DNA from: Deinococcus soli (ex Cha et al. 2016)
GTDB taxonomy: Bacteria > Deinococcota > Deinococci > Deinococcales > Deinococcaceae
Assembly (NCBI RefSeq): GCF_001007995.1
Contig: NZ_CP011389.1
Coordinates: 2,828,501-2,892,500 of the forward strand
Direction of reading: 5' to 3'
DNA length: 64,000 nt
Part shown: piece after piece, positions 45,094 to 56,480 of the stretch
Position numbering within the stretch: position 1 is the stretch's first letter
How the letters are laid out: the number at the start of each line of letters is the position of its first letter
The notes under the pieces: generated by a model
Told to the model about the DNA's origin: nothing
Databases searched by the model: none
Seen by the model: only the letters and a program-made list of their open reading frames with translations
Position numbers and translations under genes: made by a program

Positions 45094-45876
45094 TCAGCCG
45101 GGCCGCGCCACGCGCGTGACGGTCACGTCCTGCGTGCCGTCAGCGCGCCGGACCGTGAAGGTGCTGCTGACACCCGGCGCGGCCCCCAGCCGCAACTCAT
45201 GGAAGTAGACGCCCTGCACGTCCATCCCGTCGATGGCGACGATCTCATCCCCGGTCTTCAACCCCGCCTGCGCGGCCGGGCTGCCCTTGAACACCGTGCG
45301 GCAGCGCACCCCACGACCGTCCGCGAGCGGTTCCAGCCACGCGCCCGTCAGGCCCAGCCCCTGCAACCCCGGCTGGTGCCGCCGCAGCAGCCGCAGCTGG
45401 CCGCGGTGGTTGATCTCGTCCTCGAACACGTGGAACCACATGAAGTGCCGGTTGCCCGTGCCCCCCCAGAAGGGGAGGGGTTCGTCCAGCCACGCGTCGT
45501 CCCGTGATCCCAGCAGCTCCAGCGTTCCAGCGCGCACCCGGGTCAGTTCCTCCAGGTAGTGCCGCAGCGGGCGCCCCCGGAGCTCCGCGCGGCCCTGCTC
45601 CCCGAGGTTCAATCCCGGCCGGTACTGCGCCTCCAGCGCACTGTCCGGGTCCGGGTGACCGTCACTGATCAGCTGGTAGATACGCTCCACCGCCGCCATG
45701 TGCGCCAGCAGCATCCCGGCGCTGTTCGCGTGACCGTCCGGAATCAGGTCCAGTTCCTCGACTGTCCAGCCCTGCACGGCCTCCAGGGTCGTCTCGCGCG
45801 TGTAGGTCATCATCCCGACCAGTCGCGCGATCATGGGTGTGAAACCGGGCCGGTCCGTGAGCAGCGTGGAGGACAT
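45094..45876 (-). CDS. DinB-fold protein fused to a PDZ domain
   Basis: The 260-residue product has an N-terminal DinB-like four-helix bundle (about residues 10-165) with candidate metal His in LLAHMAAVERIY and EDEINHRGQLRLLRRH. A PDZ domain follows (about 170-258: GLTGAWLEPL, TVFKGSPAAQAGLKTGDEIVAIDG). There is no signal peptide. DinB proteins are expanded in Deinococcus and may act as thiol transferases; PDZ domains bind C-termini. I do not know this fusion from described proteins. TATGCT lies 6 bases before the ATG. Confidence 0.75.
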   Translation of the reverse strand: MSSTLLTDRPGFTPMIARLVGMMTYTRETTLEAVQGWTVEELDLIPDGHANSAGMLLAHMAAVERIYQLISDGHPDPDSALEAQYRPGLNLGEQGRAELRGRPLRHYLEELTRVRAGTLELLGSRDDAWLDEPLPFWGGTGNRHFMWFHVFEDEINHRGQLRLLRRHQPGLQGLGLTGAWLEPLADGRGVRCRTVFKGSPAAQAGLKTGDEIVAIDGMDVQGVYFHELRLGAAPGVSSTFTVRRADGTQDVTVTRVARPG

Positions 45877-45908
45877 GCCCGCAGCATACGGGTCACTTCC
45901 GCGCGGCG

Positions 45909-46739
45909 TTACTTCAGTTCGGCGGCGAGGTTCAGCACGGCTTTCTTCAGGGTGACGGCGCCGCCCCCGGCGGAGAGGACCTCGCCGGTGCTCCCGTCCA
46001 CGATGCGGGCGACGGCGCGGGCGGCGCCGCTCCCGTCGGGTTCCACGGTGATCTCCAGGCGCTGCCCGTGCCCGAGGTTCTGCGCGGCGGTGTTCAGCAC
46101 CCAGTCGGCCCAGTTGATCTTCTCGGCCTGCGGGGCGTTCGCCTTCGCCTCCTGCTTCTCGCGGTAGGCCTGGGTCTTCTGGTCGACGTGGGTGCGGATG
46201 ACCTCGAAGCGTTCGGGGTTGCTCAGGGTGTCGAAGGGCACCTCGTCGCCGCTGTCCGGGTGGTGGACCAGGGCGTCGGGCTGCATCTTCTTCACGACGC
46301 TGGCCATGATGCGGACCTCGGCGGCGGGGACGTCCCAGGGCACATCGTCCTCGCCTTCCATTTCAGGCTGGGTGTCCGGCGCGGCGGCCTCCACGAGGCG
46401 GGCGACGACGCGCTGCTGTTCGGGTTCGAGTTCCTCGATGACCTTCGCGGCGGCGCGGTACGAGCGGGCCTGCGCCTCGTTCTTCGGCTGGATGCCCAGC
46501 GGATCGAGGACCTTCGCGACGTCGGATGCGTCGATCAGGCGTCCGGCCTGCGGGGCGGTGAAGCCCCAGCGGTCCTGCAGGTACGCCTCGAAGGACTCGT
46601 AGGAGGCGCGGTAGAAGCCGTTGTCGCGGATCTCGCTGAGGGCCTGTCCGGTGCGGCGGAAGTCACGCAGGCCGTCGCGGACGGTCTGTTCCAGCGCGGA
46701 GAGGCGGGCGGACTCGTGGGGGGCGAGGGAAGCGGTCAC
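45909..46739 (-). CDS. Putative DNA-binding regulatory protein
   Basis: The 276-residue protein has a helical N-terminal region (FRRTGQALSEIRDNGFY and SFEAYLQDRWGF) seen in many phage and plasmid regulatory proteins, followed by acidic and helical segments and a C-terminal beta domain (LEITVEPDGSG). I chose GTG 46739; earlier in-frame codons give an atypical Arg-rich extension. CATACT lies 7 bases before it. No exact family name is certain and there is no adjacent partner. It is divergent from acnA. Confidence 0.5.
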   Translation of the reverse strand: MTASLAPHESARLSALEQTVRDGLRDFRRTGQALSEIRDNGFYRASYESFEAYLQDRWGFTAPQAGRLIDASDVAKVLDPLGIQPKNEAQARSYRAAAKVIEELEPEQQRVVARLVEAAAPDTQPEMEGEDDVPWDVPAAEVRIMASVVKKMQPDALVHHPDSGDEVPFDTLSNPERFEVIRTHVDQKTQAYREKQEAKANAPQAEKINWADWVLNTAAQNLGHGQRLEITVEPDGSGAARAVARIVDGSTGEVLSAGGGAVTLKKAVLNLAAELK

Positions 46740-46917
46740 GCCCTGAAGTATGCGCGAGCGGCGGCCCCGGTGTCCGGGGAGGGGACCCCGACCGGCGCGC
46801 GTTGTCCCCGGCGGGGTGACGCTGGCGGGCGTTCGTGCCTGCACGGGTAACGCCCGCCCACACACGAAACATTTATGATGGAAGAACCGCCCCCTGTGGG
46901 CAAGGAGGAAACCAAGC

Positions 46918-49626
<2,709 letters not shown>

Positions 49627-49644
49627 AAACTCTAATTGCTGCCA

Positions 49645-49682
49645 AGTATGCGGCGTGGCTCCTACGAGCCGCGTCGCATACT
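49645..49682. terminator. Long hairpin after acnA
   Basis: AGTATGCGGCGTGGCTC pairs with GAGCCGCGTCGCATACT over 17 positions with two G-T/A-C type mismatches and a 4-base loop. It lies 19 bases past the acnA stop and immediately before the original start of the OLD gene; its right arm also holds a CATACT -10-like box. Confidence 0.7.
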
Positions 49683-49694
49683 GAATTTATGTAT

Positions 49695-50303
49695 CTATTG
49701 ATAACGGCATAAGTTTGAGTCCATCAAATGCTGAGGCAGGTCGATGTGCCGAACCCGTTGCCAAGCCGTCGTCAGCTTCGCTTTCAGCATGCCCACTGAG
49801 CGGGCACAGAAGTTCCCCAGCACATTCCGCTTCACGTACGCCCACACCAGCTCGATCGGATTCAATTCCGGAGCGTACGGCGGCAAAAACACCAGCGACA
49901 GGCGTTCGTGGCGCTCCACGAACGCCTGGGTTGCCTTCGCTCGGTGAATGCCCGCGTTGTCCAGCACCACCACGATCTTCCCCTGCACATGGCGCAACAG
50001 ATGCTGGAAGAACCGGGTGACGTCCCCACTCCGGATCGCCCCAGGCTTCGTGTGCTGGAAGAATCGACCGTCCGAAGTGATCGCCCCGATCGTCGAGAGT
50101 TTTTCCCAGTTGGCCGGGAGTATGACCAGGGGCGTCACGCCCCTGGTCGACCACGTTCGTCTTCGCACGCCTTTCAGCGAGAAGCCAACCTCATCCAGGT
50201 ACACCAGGGTGGCGCCCTGCGCGACCTTTTTTTCCCAACTCCGGAGCCACCTGTTCTTTCCAGGACGCGATCCGGAGTTCATTGCGTTCTGCTGCCCGTC
50301 CAT
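49695..50303 (-). CDS. IS630 transposase, catalytic (DDE) part
   Basis: The 202-residue frame carries the DDE triad: Asp in YLDEVGF, Asp in VVVLDNAGIH and Glu in PELNPIELVW. It overlaps the upstream frame by about 110 bases and lacks its own ribosome site, so it is probably made by ribosomal frameshifting. Its last codon is CAA in the terminal repeat, and its TAG stop is completed by the duplicated TA and the next flanking base. Confidence 0.88.
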   Translation of the reverse strand: MDGQQNAMNSGSRPGKNRWLRSWEKKVAQGATLVYLDEVGFSLKGVRRRTWSTRGVTPLVILPANWEKLSTIGAITSDGRFFQHTKPGAIRSGDVTRFFQHLLRHVQGKIVVVLDNAGIHRAKATQAFVERHERLSLVFLPPYAPELNPIELVWAYVKRNVLGNFCARSVGMLKAKLTTAWQRVRHIDLPQHLMDSNLCRYQ

Positions 50304-50741
50304 CCGGCATCTGGGGCGTAAACCCCAGCTGCCGAAGCATTCTCCGGACGTGATCGGGGTGGTACCACACGTCGAAGTGCCGCCCGATCAGGTCTGCGAC
50401 TCGTCTGGTGCTCCAGGTCGGGTCAGGGAAGCCATGGTGCAGCGCACCCTCCCGCAGGAGGGTGCGGACCTGTTCAAGCTGGGCGGCGGTGAGTCGCGAG
50501 GGGCGTCCTGTCGTCACCGTTGCCTGGAGACTGCCGGTGCGCTTCAGACGTTTCTTCCAGTTACTGACGGTGTGTACGGACACGCCGAAGTGATCGGCAA
50601 TCGCCTGCTGTGAATGCTGGCCCCCTTGAAGCCAGGGGGTCGCCGCCAGTCGACGTTCCTCCAGCTGCGCCCGGGAGTATTTGGATGGATGCCATTCGGC
50701 CACACCTCCAGCATACCAGCTCGTATTTACATCGTTATCAA
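49698..50741 (-). mobile_element. IS630-family insertion sequence, 1044 bases
   Basis: Terminal inverted repeats begin TTGATAACG at both ends and continue imperfectly (GCATAAGTTTGAG versus ATGTAAATACGAG). TA flanks both ends (49696-49697 and 50742-50743), the target duplication of this family. Two overlapping minus-strand frames encode the transposase. It interrupts the OLD-family gene. Confidence 0.9.
50191..50703 (-). CDS. IS630 transposase, N-terminal DNA-binding part
   Basis: The frame has about 170 residues from GTG 50703. It has helix-turn-helix regions (HSQQAIADHFGVSVHTVSNW and a second WSTRRVADLIG). Upstream codons lie outside the element, so the start must be near here but is uncertain. 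A run of seven A (minus strand, 50233-50227) in the overlap is a classic slippery site to join it to the catalytic frame. Confidence 0.8.
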   Translation of the reverse strand: MAEWHPSKYSRAQLEERRLAATPWLQGGQHSQQAIADHFGVSVHTVSNWKKRLKRTGSLQATVTTGRPSRLTAAQLEQVRTLLREGALHHGFPDPTWSTRRVADLIGRHFDVWYHPDHVRRMLRQLGFTPQMPDGRAAERNELRIASWKEQVAPELGKKGRAGRHPGVPG

Positions 50742-52726
50742 TAAGCAGAGTGCACATACGCAACTACCGTTCGGTAAAAGACTTGGATATCAGGTTTAAT
50801 TTAGGTAGAAACATAATAGTTGGCAGGAATAACGCGGGCAAAACCAATATCTTCAAGGCAATTGATATGGTAATGGGCGAGAGAAATCCAACGTACAAAA
50901 ATGAAAATTTCACTCAGAACGACTTGTATTATTGGATTGATAAAGAAACAGGTGAGTTCTACAGATCTAATGAAATGTTTATTTGGTGTGAACTGAAAAA
51001 GGATTCAATGGAGGCAATCGATTTTAATAGTTTTGATCCTAAAATATGCATGCTTCCGATGTATGGAAGCTGGGTGCAAAACCCAGATAACGGTCGTCGG
51101 GAAAAAAGATTAAATATCATGCAGTTGACTGATCCGGTAAGCGCATGGAAAGAAATTTCTCAAATCGAGGAAAGCAGCTCTAATAAGATTTGGATGACGC
51201 CAAACGAAGAAATTTATAAAAATACAATCAACAGGAGTGAAAAGATAGTATATATCTTCTATGCTTTTATTGATGAAAACGGGGAAATGAAAAAAGAAAT
51301 GAGGATGCTCGTACAAGGTGATGCGGAAGGTCAATATTACTTGGCATTCAGAGCGGCAATTAGAAACGAATTAATAAATAGTGCTGTATTGCCATCATTC
51401 CGCGATCCTAATAGTCAGCTAAAGCTTACTAGCTATAGCTGGTTTGGGAAGATGATTAAGTCGATGGTAAGGGACAATCCTTTGGTTGAAGATTTAGACA
51501 ATGCTTTTTCTCACGCTAATGAAATTGCGAGTCAAATGTTTTCTGGCGTTAAAAGCGAATTTGAGGAAAACATGTCGTACGTTTTTCCTGAGTCGTCCCT
51601 GTATTTTCAACTAAGTGTTGATAAGAATGACGATGTATACAAATCGCTGAAGATATATGTTGATGATGGCTATAAGTCGGATCTGCATGACAAAGGGGCT
51701 GGGTTTCAAAGTAGTTTCGTCATAAACATGTTTAAAAAATATATTGATTTGACTAGTGGCCAAAAGTCAGCAATATTATGTATTGAGGAGCCTGAACTAT
51801 TTCTTCATCCTCATGCGCGAAGGGCACTATCAAAGTAAATCCAATCATTTGTAGAAAATGGCAGCCAAGCGATAATCACTACCCATAGTACTGATTTTGT
51901 GAGTGATGCTGACGTATCGTCATCTATAATTTCGGCGCGAAGAACGAGCAATGGTACAAAGGCTAAGATTGTTTCGTTCAAGGATTTCAAGAATCTTTTC
52001 ATATACAGCTACCAGAGCGAAATATTCTTTGCTGATAAGGTAATCATATGTGAAGGATACGACGCTTTTTTGATACGTGCTGTTTCTGAATTATACTATC
52101 CTTCTAAAATAGATACAAGCAACATTAGTATAGTCTCTGTTCAAGGGAAGGATCAAATTTCAGAATTTGCGAAACTCTTGCTTTCGCTTGATATCCCGTG
52201 CTTTATTTTGGCGGATTTCGATTATCTTCTGAGGGGTGCCTCGGAGGATAGATTGGTGTATGGCGCAAAGGCTCATCGATCAGCTGAATCTGTTCCTTCT
52301 GGATTTTTCAAGCAGAGGCTAGAAAAGCCTATTGGTGACAAAATTTTCTCCAGAATACAGAAATTTAGGGCGCACGTGAAGCGCAGTAATGCCGAACAAT
52401 TCTACAAAGCAAAGGGGATTCAGAGTTTGATAGATTCTAACACGACCAATCGTGACCATTTTGAGCATTTCAGGAGTGCTTTGGAGTCTGCTGGAATGTT
52501 CGTATTAGACTCTGAAGTGGAATCTTTATTCCAGGATAATTCGATCATAAATATTGATAACGGGAAAAAGTTTGATAGTAATGCTGTATTTGAATTGCAC
52601 AGCCTCTTGAGCTCTGGAAGGCAGATATCGGAATATCTACATTGCGAACCATTAAGGAGAATGATTCAGCAGGTTATACTGGCATAGCGTATAAGATTCG
52701 CCATTCTTTGAAATGTGTTCGCGAGG

Positions 52727-53307
52727 CTAAATTTTCGTCCCCTCGTACACCTCGTTCAGTGACGCGCTGATGTTCACGCACGGCAGCGTCAGCGTCCCCG
52801 CTCCTTCCACGTAGTCCTCGCTCCAGCTGGTGCCGGTGCGGGTGTAGAGGCGGGCGGCGCGGGTGCCTGTGTCCACCAGCAGGTACCCCTGGAGGCTGGG
52901 GAGTTGCTGGTACGCCCAGAGTCTCTCGCGGCGGTCGGTGTCCTGCGTGCTGTCGCTGAGAATCTCGACATCAGGCACGGGGCGACCGCGTGTCGGGCGT
53001 CGTCCGGCATGTCCTCGCAGGTGACCAGAATGTCCGGAGAGTAGTAACGGGTGCCGTGGGTGGGGATGCGGACGCGCATGTCGCTGGCGTACACGCGGCA
53101 GCCCAAGCGCCGCGCGGGGGCGTGCAGGGCGGCGACGAGGTTCGTGGCGACCGTACCGTGTCGGCTGGTCGCTCCGGCCTGCGCGGTGGGGGCGTCGGCG
53201 GGGAGGGTGTACACGAAGCCGTCCACGTACTCCCGGCGGTGGGGGCTGAGCGGTTCGCTGCTCAGGTATTCGGCCTCGCTGAGTTTCTTCAGGGGCGAAC
53301 TGGTCAT
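52727..53307 (-). pseudogene. Uma2-family (DUF820) nuclease-like gene, frameshifted
   Basis: The first part (MTSSPLKKLSEAEYLSSEPL to PDDARHAVAP) has the Uma2 features YVDGFVY and YYSPDILVTCED. The rest, in another frame, continues as PDVEILSDSTQDTDRRERL and GYLLVDTGT. One missing C in the run at 52979-52982 (GGGG on the plus strand) explains the break. Uma2 proteins have a restriction-endonuclease-like fold and unknown function. It lies 40 bases from the OLD pseudogene. Confidence 0.8.
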
Positions 53308-53354
53308 GCGTTCAGTGTACGGGTCGGGTGTTCTGCCCGCGCTATGGTGCCGTC

Positions 53355-53687
53355 ATGGGTCGTAAGGAACGCGAGCAGGCGAGCTGGATTGAGGACACGC
53401 AGACGCAACCGCTGGATACGTGCGTGCTGTGCGGGCGTGAGGGGGACATGACGGATCATCACCTCGTGCCCAAATCGCAGGGGCGGCGGCAGGGCGTGAA
53501 ACTGGGCGAGATTCCCACCGTGAAGATGTGCGCGGCCTGCCAGGGGTTCCTGGTGAAGACGTTCAGCAACGCGCAGCTGGCGAACGAGTTGAACACCGTG
53601 GAGGCCATCCGTGAGCGGGAGGAGGTGCAGAAGTTCGTGAAGTGGGTGCAGAAGCAGCCGCTCTCGCGGGGCGTGCGCGTTCACTGA
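53355..53687 (+). CDS. Small HNH-like zinc-binding protein
   Basis: The 110-residue protein has a CVLCG pair, then DMTDHHLVPKSQG and MCAACQ, an arrangement like a Cys4 HNH nuclease in which DHH would supply the catalytic His. The C-terminal third is helical (NELNTVEAIREREEVQKF). TATGGT lies 6 bases before ATG 53355. GC content is normal. It could be a nuclease, but the short length and lack of a partner leave its role open. Confidence 0.65.
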   Translation: MGRKEREQASWIEDTQTQPLDTCVLCGREGDMTDHHLVPKSQGRRQGVKLGEIPTVKMCAACQGFLVKTFSNAQLANELNTVEAIREREEVQKFVKWVQKQPLSRGVRVH

Positions 53688-53767
53688 TCCGGCCGGGTGG
53701 GTGTGACGTTCAGGGTTGATGGAGGTCGTTCAGACCCACGTCAGGGCACGGGTTTATACGCTGGAGC

Positions 53768-55132
53768 ATGCGTCTGCCTGTGCCCGTGCTGTGTGCCGTG
53801 ACCCTATCGCTGCTGCTGTCGGCCTGCGGAGGTGGGGGCGGCGGGACGATCACGCCGGTTCCCGAGCCGACTCCAGCTCCCGCGCCGACGCCGGGACCGG
53901 TCTGCACGCAGAGCCTGAGTGCGCAACCCGCCCCTGCCGCAGCGCCCGTGGGGGGGACGGCGTGGATGGCTGGCGCGGCCGACTGGTCCAGACCTCACGT
54001 CCCGGGCCGGGTGCTCGTGAGCAGCGCCGTCAGCGGACCGGCCCTGTCCACGCTGGGCGTGACGGGGCAGGAGGTCGTGCCGGGCGTGACGGTCGTCACC
54101 ACGCTGCCCGGCGCGGAGGCGAGCGTCGCCGGCCGCCTGCAGGCGCAGGGAGCCGTCATCCAGCCGGATTACCTCTACGTTCCGCTGGCCGTGCCGAACG
54201 ACCCTGGCGTGCCCGGCAACGGGGGCGTGACCGTGGGCGGCGCCCGGTACGAGCAGACGTACCTGACGCGCGTGAACGCCCCGCAGGCCTGGACGTTCCT
54301 GCAGAGTTGCGGGAAGACGCCCGTCGCTGCCCGCACCGCCGTGTTGGATTCACTCGTGAACGAGGCGCACCCGGACCTGCAGGGTCGCCTCTCGGCAGGG
54401 CGGTCGTACCTTGCGGGCGGTCCATCCGACGATGGTGGGCACGGCACCGCCACGACCGGCCTGATTGCCGCCACGACCAACAACGGGCAGGGCCTGGCGG
54501 GCCTCACCTGGACCGGATCGGTCACGCCGATGGAGGTTATCGGCGCGAGTGGCGCCAGTACCAGCACGGTCGCGCAGGCCGTTCGGGACGCGGTCAGCGG
54601 CGGCGCGCTGGTCATCAACATGAGCCTCGGGATCGCCGTGACCGGCACGACCGACCCTGACCCCGTGCTGTCGAAGGCCCTCACAGACGCCGCGAAGAGT
54701 GCCGTTCTGGTCGCCTCGGCGGGGAATACTGCCGGGGACGGCCTGTACTACCCCGCCAGCCATCCAGAGGTCATCGCGGTCGGCGCGGCGGGCAGCGGGG
54801 ACACCCTGGCGTGCTACAGCGCCCGCCCGCTGGCCGGTCAGACCGCACAGGCCGCGCAGTTCATGATCGCGCCCGGTGGGGCCGGCAACTGCCCCGGCGC
54901 GACGAACGCCACGCAACTGCTCGTCCTGAACCAGGGGAGCGGGTACACCCTGCAGGCCGGTACGAGCTTCGCCGCCCCACTCGTCTCGGGCGCCGCCGCC
55001 CTGATGCGCGCCGCGAATCCCGCCCTGAGCTCGCAGGAGACGAAATCCCGCCTGCTGGCCAGCACACGCCTCACGGCCGAAGGAGTGCGCTTCCTCGACG
55101 TGAACGCCGCCGTGCGGTCCGCGACCCGCTGA
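53768..55132 (+). CDS. Subtilisin-like (S8) serine protease lipoprotein
   Basis: The 454-residue product has a lipoprotein signal (lipobox LLSAC followed by a Gly run), a Pro/Ala linker, a propeptide-like region and an S8 domain: Asp in AVLDSLVNEAHPDL (the usual DTG is DSL), His in DGGHGTATTG and Ser in GTSFAAPLVSGAAAL. It probably acts at the cell surface. A TTATACGCT box lies just before the ATG. Downstream is a bidirectional terminator. Confidence 0.88.
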   Translation: MRLPVPVLCAVTLSLLLSACGGGGGGTITPVPEPTPAPAPTPGPVCTQSLSAQPAPAAAPVGGTAWMAGAADWSRPHVPGRVLVSSAVSGPALSTLGVTGQEVVPGVTVVTTLPGAEASVAGRLQAQGAVIQPDYLYVPLAVPNDPGVPGNGGVTVGGARYEQTYLTRVNAPQAWTFLQSCGKTPVAARTAVLDSLVNEAHPDLQGRLSAGRSYLAGGPSDDGGHGTATTGLIAATTNNGQGLAGLTWTGSVTPMEVIGASGASTSTVAQAVRDAVSGGALVINMSLGIAVTGTTDPDPVLSKALTDAAKSAVLVASAGNTAGDGLYYPASHPEVIAVGAAGSGDTLACYSARPLAGQTAQAAQFMIAPGGAGNCPGATNATQLLVLNQGSGYTLQAGTSFAAPLVSGAAALMRAANPALSSQETKSRLLASTRLTAEGVRFLDVNAAVRSATR

Positions 55133-55137
55133 AAGAC

Positions 55138-55165
55138 GGCGGCCCCCGCAACTGCGAGGGCCGCC
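55138..55165. terminator. Hairpin between the S8 protease and pilC
   Basis: GGCGGCCC pairs with GGGCCGCC across a 12-base loop, between convergent stops. Confidence 0.7.
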
Positions 55166-55178
55166 AGGAACACCTGCG

Positions 55179-56399
55179 TTACTGGCTGAGCTGGCCGATG
55201 ATGGCGAACATCGGGAGGAACATCCCTGCGACGATCATACCGACGATCCCCCCCAGAAAGACGATCATCAGGGGTTCAATCGCAGCGGTCATGCTGTCCA
55301 CTGCTTCGTCGACCTCGCGGTCGTAGAAGTCCCCGACCTTGACCAGCATGTCATCCAGCGAACCGGTCTCTTCACCGATGGAGATCATGCTGACGACCAT
55401 TGGGGGGAAGACCTTGCTGGTGGCGAGGCTGCTGCTCATCTGCTCACCGACCATGACGACGTTCTTGGCATTCTCGATGCTCTCTTCGACGATGGCGTTG
55501 TTCGCGGTGCCCTTGGTGATCTCAAGACTCTCGATGATGTTGACGCCGCTACTGATGAGCAGGCCGAAGGTACGAGAGAAGGACGCAATGGCACTCTTCT
55601 GGATCAGATTGCCGAGGATCGGGACCTTCAACTTGATCTCGTCAATGACGACGCGCCCCTTGGGCGTGCGGTAGTAGGCGCGGTAAGCGAATGTCACTGC
55701 CGCGATGATAGCGACCATCAGAAGGATCTGATTCTGCAGGAAGCTGGAGACGGCCATGAGCATCCGGGTGATGAAGGGCAGTGGTGCGTTCAGCTGGGCA
55801 AGGATCCCCGCGAACTGCGGCACGATGGTGGTCAGCAGGAAGTAGGTGATCAGGATGGCGAAGACCAGAACCACGACCGGGTAGGTCAGGGCGCTCTTGA
55901 TCTTGCCGCGCAGCGCGAGTTCCTTTTCCTGGAAATCCGCGATGCGTTCGAGGACGGAGTCGAGCGTGCCGCTGGTCTCGCCGGCCCGTACGAGGTTCAG
56001 GTACAGCCGGTTGAAGATCTTGGGATGCTTGGCCAGCGCGTCACTGAGAGGGGTTCCGGCCTCGATCTCGCCGCGCATTTCCTTGACGACGCCCTGGAAG
56101 CCCTTGTGATCGATCTGCTTTTGCAGAATTGCGAGGGACTGTACGAGGGGCACCCCGGCGTTGATCAGCGTGGCGAGCTGCTTGCTGAAGATCGCGACCT
56201 GTTTCAGGCTGGGGGGTCGGTTGTCGAGGAAGGGAATCTTGATGTCGGCGTTCAGTCCACTCTTGGGGGCCTTGATCTCGACGATCATCAGGCCCTTGGA
56301 GCGCAGGGCGTCGCGGACCTGATTGGCCGTCTCGGCTTCCATCTGGGATTTCAGCACCTTGCCGGAGCGGTCACGCACGCGGTATTCGAAGACGGGCAT
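55179..56399 (-). CDS. pilC: Type IV pilus inner-membrane platform protein PilC
   Basis: The 406-residue protein has two T2SSF domains (about residues 70-195 and 275-395) and three to four membrane helices (for example LTYPVVVLVFAILITYFLL and EPLMIVFLGGIVGMIVAGMF). Motifs are FSKQLATLINAGVPL and FSRTFGLLISSGVNI. It is needed for pilus assembly and probably for DNA uptake with ComEA/ComEC. TATACT lies 7 bases before ATG 56399, giving a leaderless mRNA. GC content is a little lower than its neighbours. Other pil genes are not adjacent. Confidence 0.93.
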   Translation of the reverse strand: MPVFEYRVRDRSGKVLKSQMEAETANQVRDALRSKGLMIVEIKAPKSGLNADIKIPFLDNRPPSLKQVAIFSKQLATLINAGVPLVQSLAILQKQIDHKGFQGVVKEMRGEIEAGTPLSDALAKHPKIFNRLYLNLVRAGETSGTLDSVLERIADFQEKELALRGKIKSALTYPVVVLVFAILITYFLLTTIVPQFAGILAQLNAPLPFITRMLMAVSSFLQNQILLMVAIIAAVTFAYRAYYRTPKGRVVIDEIKLKVPILGNLIQKSAIASFSRTFGLLISSGVNIIESLEITKGTANNAIVEESIENAKNVVMVGEQMSSSLATSKVFPPMVVSMISIGEETGSLDDMLVKVGDFYDREVDEAVDSMTAAIEPLMIVFLGGIVGMIVAGMFLPMFAIIGQLSQ

Positions 56400-56480
56400 A
56401 CCGCTCAGTATAGACTGCGGGCCTTGCGGTGACCTTACAGGTCCGGGGGGGTGCCCTGGACCGGCGCGCCGCGCAGGGGC

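Larger units (their letters stand above)
49689..52687 (+). pseudogene. OLD-family ATP-dependent nuclease, disrupted by IS630 and a nonsense codon
   Basis: The intact gene would encode about 650 residues: an ABC-type ATPase (Walker A GRNNAGKT, residues 30-37; Walker B LCIEEPELFLHPHAR; TTHSTDF) and a TOPRIM nuclease domain (ICEGYDAFLI, LADFDYLL). OLD proteins act in phage defence. Two lesions are visible. An IS630 element sits after codon 3 (ATG TAT CTA); removing it and one TA joins these codons to AGCAGAGTGCAC in frame. Codon 368 is TAA (51836-51838) and the frame continues unchanged, so a CAA-to-TAA change is likely. It is strongly AT-rich and so probably acquired. No UvrD-type partner (as in Gabija) is adjacent. 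Confidence 0.85.

Noticed and set aside
50744..52687. A Gabija-type two-gene defence system
   Set aside because: The OLD-type ATPase-TOPRIM gene has no UvrD-like helicase gene on either side, so it is at most a solitary OLD nuclease.
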